From positions 1,612,001 through 1,676,000 of the forward strand of contig NC_089440.1 in NCBI RefSeq assembly GCF_026210795.1: a stretch of 64,000 bases of DNA, read 5' to 3'. Under the pieces are notes generated by a model that saw only the letters and a program-made list of their open reading frames with translations, searched no databases and was not told the origin of the DNA. Both the position numbers and the translations under genes were made by a program. The DNA comes from Rhizophagus irregularis (taxonomy: Eukaryota; Glomeromycota; Glomeromycetes; Glomerales; Glomeraceae). This document shows, one piece after another, positions 46,510 to 56,790 of the stretch. The first letter of the stretch is position 1. Each line of letters starts with the position of its first letter.

Positions 46510-47302
46510 AAAAAAAAACCGAATTGGTTTTGATTGAAATTACAATGTCATATCCGTCTTAAACAAGGCTACTATTTCAGTATTTTCTTTATATGAGTTG
46601 TATTTATGAATAATCAGATGACTTATGCAAAGAATAATCATGTGTCAACTGATTCACAATGTAGAAACCATGGTGTGATATGATAGCAAATCACTGCAAT
46701 CTCTAAAAATCCGCATTGTACATATATAGATTGGCTGTATAGTATGGCATATTAATCTGTAAGTCCTAAGCAGTAGAGAGAGTGCCAGGGCGGGCAGACC
46801 TAATAGATTACTTATAGTTATAGAACTCTAAGAAGATAGGTGACGAATTGATAGTATACGGCGTACTTTATAGACTTTACTCCTGACGCGACGCATGTAT
46901 TATTATTAATAAAAAACAAATATACTTTCACTTGCTAAGTGCCTAAATAAAGCAATTACGAAAAAAATTTTCATTGCATAAAACTTGTTGGATTATGGGA
47001 TATTGCGGATACGCTAACTTTTTGTCTGTAGCTACTGTATAGGCGCAAGATCTGCCATTATAACATTTTTTCTTTTCAGAATAGGGGTGAGCATGATATC
47101 ATTTTCACAACGATGAAGCGTTTGATGGATAAATACAAATTCCCTGCCGTAGTGGTGTGCTGTAAAATATATAAAAGACGCATCCTTGCAATAATCAAAG
47201 TTCAACGCTCTTGTTTTGCAATAATATCCAGAAAAAATAACTGTAATCTGCGTACATCTGCATATCATCTTGTAAAAATTAACCTTGTCAACCACAAGCA
47301 AC
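46510..47302. other. Intergenic, no gene seen
   Basis: Moderately AT-rich. The string GGGCGGGCAG near 46788 recurs near 47992, flanking the 47.3-kb gene on both sides. The promoter of that gene should lie in the last 250 bp. Confidence 0.4.
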
Positions 47303-47885
47303 ATGAACGGACGAGATATTTTTTTAATCGTACTTTTCATTTCCGTCGTTGCATTCTATGAGATGCTATCCCGAGATGTCCTAACAATGGACATGATCCA
47401 AAATGTTTTTTCGGGAAATGTTATTACATACGCAATTTTAGCAGGTGCATTGTCATTTTTTCGTAAATATCAGCCCGGGACAAATAATGAACTTGAAAAA
47501 ATAGTCCTAGCGTTAAATAATGAAATCCAAAGAATGCGAGGAATGATGGTAAGCATATCACGTCACAGTCCGCAGTCTGCATGTCACGTGATTTCTGACG
47601 TTTATTCTGCGCCTTAGCAGAATCAAATCGATTCTCTTCCACAAGTCGTTCAAACGTTCCGAATATAACGACGAAACAGACATGTATTGGGTCGAATTCA
47701 CTGCCATTTTCGATCAGAGAAGAAAAAGGGGGAATCGCTCTCCTACACAAATGTATAATATATTGTCTGATGAAATCGGACTTAATTCTGGTACATTAAC
47801 CAGCTTCTATCATCATCGAACAAATCCAAGAAAGACTACGATGGATAAAATAATTCCATGGATCGAGAAAGAGGGGAAAGGGTAG
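47303..47885 (+). CDS. Small two-exon protein: N-terminal membrane segments, C-terminal helix-turn-helix-like region (161 aa)
   Basis: Exon 1 (47303-47548) and exon 2 (47646-47885) join in phase 0 through a GTAAGC donor and an ACAAG acceptor. I choose the ATG at 47303; the frame starts earlier only with TTG. Residues 5-23 (DIFLIVLFISVVAFYEML) and about 40-52 are hydrophobic, followed by a short amphipathic stretch (NNELEKIVLALNNEIQRM). Exon 2 encodes SPTQMYNILSDEIGLNSGTL then TSFYHHRTNPRKTTMDKI. That pattern is helix-turn-helix-like, as in XRE-type repressors. Function unknown. Composition is less AT-rich than the neighbourhood. A CACGTG lies in the intron. Confidence 0.6.
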
Positions 47886-48398
47886 TTAGTTTCGCGAGTA
47901 ATAGCAGTAGTATTATAAATGACGAAGTTAGCAATAGTTAGCATAGAGTAGCGGGAAGGAACTGCCATTATTGCACTTGCAAACGTCTAGGGGCGGGCAG
48001 GCATATTTTATGCTTTTATTCCTCCCTTGAAACACCCGCTATCCGTTTGTTTTTTATTTGCATAGCAACCGGTTCCTTTAACATATATTACTTTATAAAA
48101 ATAAAATCTATTTCTTTATCATTTAAAACGTGCGTGCGCGTGTTTTGTGTATGACTTAAAAATAAAATTTTATTAATACAGAGACAATTGTGGTTAGCTT
48201 AGCTAACCGAATACATAGGTCATTTGGGACACAGCTCCTTTATGCGTGACTGTGGCACAGTATCAAAAAAAGTTCTGGAAAATTCGAGATCATTTTCAAT
48301 GAAAATGGTTATAAAAGGAATCGTAGTGCTTATACTGTTTTTCCGTTTACTCTTCGTTTTCTCTTTTTACTTTCGAATAATTTTTTTTCATTTTCAAT
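47886..48398. other. Intergenic, no gene seen
   Basis: Upstream region of the next gene, with pyrimidine-rich sequence just before its ATG (48320-48395). Confidence 0.45.
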
Positions 48399-49004
48399 AT
48401 GAGTGTCGCAACAGAAGGTGTAGAAGAAATGTTATTTGAAGGGGCTCGGGGAACAAGGTTTTCCTCCAAAGTTACTCAGGTATAGTTATATTTAATACCG
48501 TTTACTAACAGGGGGTATGATTAACGAGTAACGACTACAATAGATCTGCGTAAAAATTAATGAATTATTGGAGCAAGTGCAAAAAGATGATGTCGTTGAG
48601 ATCAACCTTCTGATGCGTGGATAGAGGTAACTGTATTAAATCTTTATTAAGGAAAACGTAAATGGTTTTGACTTATCAGATCTGAATTCTTGCAGGTATT
48701 TTTTGATCAGGACCCGGATCGGAGAAACGTGTTTAATAGAGTTAATCATTGTAAGCGATATTGGGATTTTATTGAATACATTAAAATCGCTGTACCCGGA
48801 ACCACTCGTCGAAATCCAAACCCTGCGCAAGCTTCAACTGCTGTAGTTCTACAAAACAACCGACCTAACCGACCTCCATATGGTATTTACTGGGACGTAG
48901 CCGGAAATCCACCAGTTTATTTTACATATACCTGGAACAATCATTTACTCCTTGCGTGTGGTTGGGCAATTGATTTTAATATTGTACTCAATGCAATTCC
49001 TTAA
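48399..49004 (+). pseudogene. Unrecognised three-exon gene with a frameshift in exon 2
   Basis: Exon 1 48399-48479 (MSVATEGVEEMLFEGARGT...), exon 2 48544-48626, exon 3 48696-49004, with good GT..AG borders. Exons 1 and 3 are phase 0 at the joins, but exon 2 is 83 bp. Its first part reads INELLEQVQKDDVVE in one frame and its end reads DQPSDAWIE in another, so one base is missing near 48600. Exon 3 reads VFFDQDPDRRNVFNRVNHCK and ends FNIVLNAIP. No domain recognised. Could be a recent pseudogene or a sequencing error. Confidence 0.5.
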
Positions 49005-49356
49005 CGATAGGCACTATCTAAAACTTGTTGCATTATTATCATATTAATTAAATAATAATGATAAAAATGATAAATAGAAATATTAAAAGATATATGTACA
49101 AATAAATTAAAAATCATACATGCGAATTTGCGAATTAATATTATTTTTTTTACAATAGTGTGAGGTATCACGCAAAAATACAAAAGTTAAAAATAAACGT
49201 TTCTATAATAATTATTGAGGGCCATTTTTTTTTGTATAACATCCTCCTTTTTATTCTCGAGATGTCATTACGGTAAACGCCATAAATCAAAAACTAAGGA
49301 TCCCTCTTAAGACGTCATGAATTAAATTTCGGAATGTCTCCATCATCGGGAATTGT
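49005..49356. other. Intergenic, no gene seen
   Basis: AT-rich spacer between two convergent broken genes. Confidence 0.5.
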
Positions 49357-50790
49357 TTAAATGTCTTGAGTTGGAAAACCTCCGTAGCATCTGTTTGAAT
49401 CTTGGTTATGGACGGACGCTTGTGCGAACCCTTTCATGAAGTCTTCCTTCTTAACTTCGACCACGCCGAGGATCCTACCAGTCGGACGACATTCTACTGC
49501 ATAATCAAGATTTCCTTGCCCATTTCGACCCTCGACAAGTTTTTCCGGTATGAGTTTGAAATTATCTTTGTAAAACGAAATCCCGGCAGCTAGGTAACAG
49601 TAAGAATAAATGGTCTTCGTTGCTTCATAAGCCCTGTCGAGGGGAGTAACATCTTGACGAAGTTTTAATTCAGCCATTAGATGCTAACCTACAGCTTTGG
49701 ACTGTTCGCTACTTAGGTCTGCACTACCACACGAAAAAACGGGATACACGTCAATGCTGGGATTCGGGTCATCGCTAAGGCCGTAGAGTTCGCACACTTT
49801 CGCCCTGTAAAAAATCTGATCCGTGTTTTATCTTTCCATGTTTTTTCCGTGAATGTATCATTTTAATGGAATTTATAGCCTTAAATCATGGAAATTTTCA
49901 TCTCGCTAACACGGATATCCGTGAATGTATCATTTTCACGGAATTTTTACGGAAGACACGGAGAAATAATGGAAATATTCAGATAAAAATTTTTTATAGG
50001 GTCGGGAAGGTCCATTCGTTGAAGGGCTTCGATGGCGTCTCTATTAACACGGTGAACTTGAGGCTATTTTTAGATACTAATGATCGCAACATCTCCCGGA
50101 AAGCATCATCGTTCCTAGGTGAATATCTCCTCCGTCATTAGTGAAGTTGAGCACCGCTCCATCATTTTCAAGCGCTGGTGGCTTGTACAATTCACGTATA
50201 TAATCTTTGAGGCCTTCGAGAGTCGCATGTTCGATATTTGCAGTCCACTTATTTGCCTTCCGTTTCGGACTAACGACGACATCGAAATCTACAATGCAAC
50301 GACCGGGTTAAGTTATTTGACGTGGAACATCGTTCCCCGAGGAAACGGTCTCATAACCTGAAGATTTCTTGGCAGAATCTTACGTACCATGCACGGACTT
50401 GTTGAGTAATGCCTGTAACGAAGCGAGTTTCTCCCTTAATTCCAATACCTCGTTCGAAGCAGTAGTTGACACGGGTGGTTCAACTATTACATGAATATTC
50501 TTCTTAGGCGGTTTCTCGGTCCAGTAGTCTCCAATTTCGTTTATTGCTGACAACTCGCCACTGCCATTGAGGTTGAGATTCTTCAACTGATCGTCAAGGT
50601 GATCGCCACTAATTTCCACCTTCCATAGCCTGAGTTCGTCTGCAGCAAAATTATCAAATACTGGTGCTTTTTTCGCCTTTATAGCGTCCTTGAGGTCGCC
50701 AACAAGACTATTTCCATCTATATGGACAGGGAAAGGCGGAAAGCGTTTGCGAGTGTATTTCCTTTGACGAGACAGAGTAACGTGACTGAC
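49357..50790 (-). pseudogene. Crinkler (CRN) effector gene with PD-(D/E)XK-like domain, disrupted
   Basis: CRN proteins are modular effectors with a conserved N-terminal header and variable nuclease or kinase-like C-termini. ATG at 50790. The header reads TLLCLVKGNTLANAF, then KAKKAPVFDNFAADELRLWK and IGDYWTEKPPKKNIHVIVEP. An intron (50290-50387) follows. Exon 2 begins DFDVVVSPKRKANKWT and continues to a segment with LDYAVECRPTGRILGVVEVK, whose D...EVKK spacing fits a PD-(D/E)XK nuclease fold. Lesions: an 8-bp insertion near 50733 right after ANAF, a one-base shift near 50128, a MITE at 49803-50001, a TAG at 49684-49686, and loss of the C-terminus after FAQAS. Composition is much less AT-rich than its neighbours, as usual for this family. 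Confidence 0.85.
49803..50001. mobile_element. MITE of the CCCTGTAAAAAAT family, copy 2, inserted in the CRN gene
   Basis: 199 bp from CCCTGTAAAAAATC to TTTTTTATAGGG, flanked by TCG at 49800-49802 and 50002-50004. The interior has inverted TCCGTGAATGTATCATTTT blocks. Removing it with one TCG restores a continuous CRN reading frame across the site (..EWTFP, then KVCELYGLS..), which confirms both the boundaries and the 3-bp duplication. A 3-bp duplication suggests CACTA- or PIF/Harbinger-related machinery. Confidence 0.85.
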
Positions 50791-50907
50791 ATTTTTCGGG
50801 TTTTATACTGTTTTTTGCGAAATGTTATTCCGAGGCAGGGTATATGTGAAAAATGTAGATGTTGTACAGACCGCCATGTGACCTGTTTATTTTGTCGCAC
50901 AGGAGTA

Positions 50908-52193
50908 CAGTCGCGTCGGAAAGTATTGCCCGATTTAAAAAATCGGCAAAACTTTATTAATTCTCATTAAAATTTACATAAAAAAATAACTTTTAAAATG
51001 GCTAATAATGTGTTGGCCCTCCCTTTGCTTCTAGTACTGCATTGATTCGTTGTGGCATTGAGGCAACAACATCTTCAAAAACGGAGCAGTCCAAATTTTC
51101 CCATTCTTCACTTAGTGTGGCTTTAAGTTCACCCACAGTTCTAGGAAAGACCTCCTGACTCTGGTCTCTGGATATTGTCTTTTAACTGCTTCCAAATGTT
51201 CTCTATCAGATTTAAATCAGGGGAATTGGCCGGCCAATCAATAATCACAATTTTATTCTTCTTTAACCAATCTTTAGCTATTTTCGCGGTATGAATGGGT
51301 GCATTATCTTGTTGAAAAGTTGCAGCCCTTCCTGTTAATTCGCAAACTGTATGATGAATGGATGAAAATGTTTATTTAAGATTCTAACATAAGTATTTGA
51401 ATTAATTTTTTCATTTCCTTCCTTATTTTCATCATAAAAAATCAATGGTTCTTTTATCCCTCCCGCAAAACATCCCCAAACCATAACTGATTTTTGACCA
51501 CTTTTAAAGGTAGGTGTCAAACATTCAGTGTTAAACCTTTCCCCTGTATGCCTCCAAACTCTTATTTGTCATGACTGCTTTCCAATTTCAATACTTGATT
51601 CATCAGAGAAAATAACTTGTGCCCAATCACGAGCTATTTTTTCTTTATATTTTTCACACCAACTAATACGAGCTGATGCATGCCTTTTTGATATAAAAGG
51701 CTTTTTTGCGGCAATATGGGAATGAATTCCAGCATCATATAGTGTCTGTTTATTAGCAGTTGTTAGACTACAATTCAACTTCAATTTATTAATAACTTCA
51801 TATAAAGATTCACGTTGATTTTTAGTAACTTTATTAATAAGTGCATTTTTTCCATTATCATTGAAAGCAGATGGCCATCCTGAATGTGGTAAATTTTCAG
51901 TTTTTCCAGTCTTCTTGTATTTGTCAATAAACCTGCATATTGTGGTAGGTCACGTCCCATTTTTCTTGCTATTTGTGCAGGATTGAAATTTTCCATATAC
52001 ACTAGTATTTTTCCCTTCTCTTGAGAAGATAACTTAGTATAATGTGACATTATTTTTTTAACTGTGAAACGGGTTCAGCAAGTTGTAAATTTATGGGAAA
52101 ACAAAAAAAAATAATAAAAAAGGGGTATAAATAATGTAAGTTAAGTGTATCGTTACATAATACAAAATCAGGCAATATTTTCTGACGTGACTG
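50908..52193 (-). mobile_element. Tc1/mariner transposon with TA target duplication
   Basis: 1286 bp, TA on both sides (50906-50907 and 52194-52195). Inverted ends: CAGTCGCGTCGGAAAGTATT against AATATTTTCTGACGTGACTG. It encodes a decayed Tc1-type transposase on the minus strand. It lies about 115 bp upstream of the CRN start codon. Confidence 0.92.
50990..52050 (-). pseudogene. Tc1-type transposase, inactivated
   Basis: N-terminal helix-turn-helix region (LSSQEKGKILVYMENFNPAQ, then IARKMGR; the second helix continues in another frame as ICRFIDKYKKTGKT). Catalytic triad region visible: VIFSDESS (first D, about 51600), TFQQDNAPIHT (second D, about 51310) and WPANSPDLNLIENIW (E, about 51220). 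Frameshifts occur near 51950, near 51790, near 51565 (with a stop after IGKQS) and near 51340. Length and motif spacing fit Tc1 DD34E transposases. Confidence 0.88.
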
Positions 52194-52239
52194 TACATGC
52201 ATGTGGCTTAACAAATATCCTCTGAGCTGTGGATCGATA

Positions 52240-52467
52240 TTATGACCTAGTATGGGTCATTTCAGATTCCCAAATATTCGCAAAGCTCAGGTAATTGAAC
52301 ATACCTATTACTCTATCTTGTCTTATATTCTTGACTATAATAAAACCTGTCGTCCTATCATATTCGTGCATATACTTGGTTGGATTATATAATGGAATAT
52401 ACTGTGTAGGGTTAGTAGTAAACTTACCCATTGTCTTATGCTGATTATTTCTCGATTTTCTAACCAT
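52240..52467 (-). CDS. Small open frame of unknown function (75 aa)
   Basis: ATG at 52467. Translation reads MVRKSRNNQHKTMGKFTTNP, then QYIPLYNPTKYMHEYDRTTG. Composition is not low-complexity, so it may be a real small gene or a fragment. Nothing recognised. Confidence 0.25.
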   Translation of the reverse strand: MVRKSRNNQHKTMGKFTTNPTQYIPLYNPTKYMHEYDRTTGFIIVKNIRQDRVIGMFNYLSFANIWESEMTHTRS

Positions 52468-52479
52468 TATTACCAATAA

Positions 52480-53221
52480 AGTTATCTGTTTTAACTAATC
52501 CGTAAACTTGGTGAAACAATTGCAGGAATATCAATGTCATGTTTCTGCTTATACTGCAGATGAATAGATCCATGTGAAGAAGCAAACCCACAAAAAAATG
52601 AATCCGTTTAATCTATAGTATAAACTTTGTAAATCATCATAAAACATGACTTATGATATCATTTTATGTGGGATCATCTTCCTAAGCCTATTAATTTTCA
52701 TCCTAAATATGATATGAATTACATTAGACTGATTAGAGCGTATTAATATAAATGTAATTTCAGCTGTGACCTGATGATTGAAGGGACTAGAACAGAAATA
52801 ATTTATGATATTTTATTAATCATTAGATTTTATGAAACTCTGCAACAATGGGCATTTCACGTAAGAAGTGCTCTGCGAGATTTGCTTTTTATGAGTAAAT
52901 ATAGCTTTTATATGTGCACTGCCTTTACGCATTATATGGGAAAGGTTGGATGTCTGATAAGGTTGCCTGCCGAAATTAGGTAGTTTGGGCCAAGACCAAA
53001 ACTTTTCTATTGCCGAAAGTTTAGGCAATTAAAAATAAATTTACTGAAACTTACAATGCCAAAATTATTGCCAAAAATCTGAAATTTAACCGAAATTATA
53101 AATATAATTTTATTAATTTAATTGATAATTTAATATTTTAATATTATAATTAATAATTTATTTAATTATTTATTTAAATTCAATAAATCTGTTTATTAAC
53201 TTTATTTAATACTTTAAAATT
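52480..53221. other. Intergenic, no gene seen
   Basis: AT-rich, strongly so after 53080. Confidence 0.5.
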
Positions 53222-53519
53222 AGGACCCCGGATATCTAATATAAAGGTCATAATGGACTTTTGGCCAAAAACACCCCTTTTTGCCGAAACTCAAAAAATC
53301 ATTTTTTGTAAATATCTCAGCATCCAGTAATTCAATTTTAATGAACTTTTTTTATTTTGTAGAAACTTCATTTAGCTCTACAATTTAAAAAACAGTTCAT
53401 CAAAATTGGACCACTGGATGCCGAGATATTTACAAAAAACGATTTTTTGAGCCCCTGAAAAATGGGCCAATCTGCCGAAAGTGTGACTTATGACCTGTTT
53501 TGGAGATATCCGGGGTCCT
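53222..53519. mobile_element. Palindromic MITE, copy 2 (298 bp)
   Basis: Same family as 37865-38161, opposite orientation. Target duplication TTAAAATT at 53214-53221 and 53520-53527. Ends AGGACCCCGGATATC/GATATCCGGGGTCCT. Confidence 0.92.
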
Positions 53520-53919
53520 TTAAAATTGTTTACATATAATATTATAATATCAATTATTATTATTAATTATTCACTATAATTATCATCAGTAATATTATCA
53601 TTATTATATAATCTTCTGATTCACTATTACTTTCTGATTCATTATCACTATCATTCTATATATATTTTTTCTAATTAAAAAATATAAAAAAAAAGATTAT
53701 CAGAAATCAAATCAAAATGATCAGTACTAAAATGCTAATCTAATCATTTAGATCATCTGATTTTGATTATAAATTTATAATAAATAAATTATCGTTATTT
53801 TTTTAAAAAAAGTCTTTTTTTAAGAAACGTTATTAATGTTTTTGGTTTTCTTTTTGTAGCAAAAAAAAAAAAATCTCTCCTGTTAAAAAAAATTGTTCCA
53901 ACAAATTAAGTATATGTCA

Positions 53920-54140
53920 AAAAAATAAATCTTATTAAAAAAAAATTCTCCAAAAAATATCTATCAAATAAAAGTTTTAATGAAATTATCCATCAAAAAA
54001 AAAAATTCAGAAATGTCCTTATTAATGAAAAAAATTCTCTACCAAAATTTTTTATCAAAAAAATCTTTTTATTAAAAAAATTTCCAAAGAAATTCTATCA
54101 AATAAAGCCTTTACTTGTATTAAAAATAAAAAATTCTACA
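53920..54140. repeat. Short diverged repeats (CTATCAAATAAA / ATTCTCC..AAAAAA)
   Basis: Several 60-70-bp A-rich units sharing ATCAAATAAA and AAATTC(T/C) motifs lead into the module array. Confidence 0.5.
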
Positions 54141-54628
54141 CCTTTAATAATTTCCACTTTCTTGTTTTATTCAATAAAATTAATTTATCAAATAATATAC
54201 TCGAAAACGCAATATTTATATTTCACACTATTGCTGCTTAGTTTTTGGACGAGTATTATGAACCACCGACCACAAAACTATTAAACTATTAAAGGTGAGT
54301 TATTCATTTTTATTTCATTATTTTTTTTAAAATTTCTTTAAGAAATGTTATTAATATTTCTGGTTTTCTTTTTGTAGGGTTCCTGAACAAGTATTACAAA
54401 CCATGAAACTAGGCTTTGAAATTGAACTATTAAAGATAAGTTATTCGTTTATTTTGTTATTTTTTTAAAAATTTCTTTAAGAAACGTTATTAAAGTTTCT
54501 GGCTTTCTTTTTGTAGGATTTCTGGATGAATATTACGACCTGGCTTTGGAAATAAACCATTGAAGGTGAGGTTTATTTTGGGTTTTTTTTAAAAAAAAAT
54601 TCTTTAAAAAACATTTAAAGCTCCAAAC

Positions 54629-55001
54629 GGTTTAGTTCAGTTCCATTTTTCAGTTTTTTTCTGATTGGTCAGAATCCGTTTTGCGCAATAACTTGCCATT
54701 CAGTGATCGTAGAAATCCGATCTATAGCTCGTTGGAATCATCTCGTCGAGACAGTTCGAATGGTACCAAAATCATCCTTCTAGCATCGATAGATGAGGAG
54801 CCAATTTTGCCAATTTTTCAAAAAATAACTCGCCATCTATCAATGCTAGAAAGATGATTTTGGTACCATTCAAACCGTCTCGATGAGACGATTCCAACGA
54901 GCCATAGATCGGGTTTCTATGATTACTGGATGGCGAGTTATTGCGCAAAATGGATTCTGACCAATCAGAAAAAAACTGAAAAATGGAACTGAACTGAACT
55001 T
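54629..55001. repeat. Foldback element inside the module array, copy 1
   Basis: Inverted arms: TTCAGTTCCATTTTTCAG at the left and CTGAAAAATGGAACTGAA at the right, then long pairing through GATTGGTCAGAATCCG / CGGATTCTGACCAATC-like blocks and CTAGCATCGATAGATG near the centre. It appears to be a MITE that entered a module spacer before the 655-bp duplication. Confidence 0.8.
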
Positions 55002-55283
55002 AGAAATATTATTAATGTTTCTGGTTTTCTTTTTGTAGGATTTCTGCACAAATATTACAACCTAGCTTTGGAAATAAACCATTGAAAGTAAGGTTTATTT
55101 CATTTTTTTTTTAAAAAAAAAAAATACTTTAAGAAACATTATTAATAACGTTTCTGGTTTTCTTTTTGTAGGATTTCTGGATGAATATTACGACCTGGCT
55201 TTGGAAATAAACCATTGAAGGTGAGGTTTATTTCAGTTTTTTTTTAAAAAAAAATTCTTTAAGAAACATTTAAAGCTCCAAAC

Positions 55284-55656
55284 GGTTCAGTTCAGTTCCA
55301 TTTTTCAGTTTTTTTCTGATTGGTCAGAATCCGTTTTGCACAATAACTCACCATCCAGTGATCGTAAAAATCCGATCTATAGCTCGTTGGAATCATCTCA
55401 TCGAGACGGCTTGAATGGTACCAAAATCATCTTTCTAGCATCGATAGATGAAGAGTTAATTTTGCCAATTTTTCAAAAAATAACTCGCCATCTATCGATG
55501 CTAGAAAGATGATTTTGGTACCATTCAAACCGTCTCGATGAGACGATTCCAATGAGCTATAGATCGGGTTTCTACGATCACTGGATGGCGAGTTATTGCG
55601 TAAAACGGATTCTGACCAATCAGAAAAAAACTGAAAAATGGAACTGAACCGAACTT
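55284..55656. repeat. Foldback element inside the module array, copy 2
   Basis: Same foldback 655 bp downstream with scattered substitutions. It was copied as part of the larger tandem duplication rather than by a new insertion, since its flanks match as well. Confidence 0.8.
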
Positions 55657-56091
55657 AGAAATATTATTAATGTTTCTGGTTTTCTTTTTGTAAAATTTCT
55701 GCACAAATATTACAACCTAGCTTTGGAAATAAACCATTGAAAGTAAGGTTTATTTCATTTTTTTTTTTAAAAAAAAAAAATACTTTAAGAAACATTATTA
55801 ATAACGTTTCTGATTTTCTTTTTGTAGGATTTCTGAATAAATATTACAATCCGGTTTTAGAAATAAACCATTGAAGGTGAGGTTCATTTCATTTTTTTTT
55901 AAAAAAAAAATACTTTAAAAAACGTTATTAACATTTCTGGTTTTCTTTTTGTAGAATTTCCAGACGAATATTATGATCCAGCTTTAGAAATAAACCATTG
56001 AAGGTGAGGTTTATTTCATTTTTTTTTTAAAAAAAAAAATACTTTAAGAAACGTTACTTTGCTGAAATCTTCAAATTTGCCACAATATTTT

Positions 56092-56374
56092 AATGATACA
56101 TTTTCAACATCTTCACGACGACATCACGATTTTTTTGAAGATATCGCGACGATATAGTTATGATAGTCTTAACGATACCTTTCCAACATCTTCGCGATAT
56201 TAAAATCGGTAACATTTTGATATCAGAACGATATCATATTGATTTCGTAATTTAATATCGCGAAGATGTTGGAAAGGTATCGTTAAGACTATCATAACTA
56301 TATCGTCGCGATATCTTCAAAAAAATCGTGATGTCGTCGTGAAGATGTTACGATGATGTTGAAAATGTATCGTT
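56092..56374. repeat. Large palindrome with CGATATCG-type motifs
   Basis: The left arm (ATACATTTTCAACATCTTC, then GAAGATATCGCGACGATAT) and right arm (ATATCGTCGCGATATCTTC, then GATGTTGAAAATGTAT) pair over about 115 bp around a loop at about 56215-56245. Its right end continues directly into the 88-bp tandem repeats. Confidence 0.8.
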
Positions 56375-56790
56375 ATGATTATCAAACCGTATTGTTACGA
56401 TATCATTTAAAAATCGTGATGTTATCGTGAAGATGTTGCGATGATGTTGAAAATGTATCGATATAATTATCAAACCGTATTGTTACGATATCATTTAAAA
56501 ATCGTGATGTTATCGTGAAGATGTTGCGATGATGTTGAAAATGTATCGATATAATTATCAAACCGTATTGTTACGATATCATTTAAAAATCGTGATGTTA
56601 TCGTGAAGATGTTGCGATGATGTTGAAAATGTATCGATATAATTATCAAACCGTACTGTTACGATATCATTTAAAAATCGTGATGTTATCGTGAAGATGT
56701 TGCGATGATGTTGAAAATGTATCGATATAATTATCAAACCGTACTGTTACGATATCATTTAAAAATATTATTTCATTTAAAAATATTATT
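56352..56790. repeat. Five tandem 88-bp repeats
   Basis: GATGATGTTGAAAATGTATC recurs at about 56352, 56440, 56528, 56616 and 56704, each followed by ATCAAACCGTA(T/C)TGTTACG and ATATCATTTAAAAATCGTGA. Units are nearly identical, implying recent amplification of the palindrome arm. Confidence 0.9.

Larger units (their letters stand above)
54240..56010 (+). repeat. Array of eight exon-like modules
   Basis: Each module has the sequence TTTCTGGTTTTCTTTTTGTAG, a 47-60-bp body, then GTGAGG or GTAAGG and a T-run/A-run spacer. Bodies start near 54240, 54378, 54517, 55039, 55172, 55694, 55828 and 55955. The consensus body reads FLDEYYDLALEINH-stop or close variants. The pyrimidine tract, TAG and GTRAGK borders look like functional splice sites. 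The copy at 55694 has lost its AG. 54517-55171 is duplicated as 55172-55827 (655-bp offset). No single open frame runs through the array. Confidence 0.8.

Noticed and set aside
50829-50910. Cys-rich plus-strand string (CEKCRCCTDRHVTCLFCR) resembling a zinc finger
   Set aside because: It lies antisense in the CRN 5' flank, is short and has no continuation; probably chance.
56352-56790. 88-bp repeats as a CRISPR-like array
   Set aside because: Units are contiguous and nearly identical with no unique spacers; the sequence is eukaryotic.
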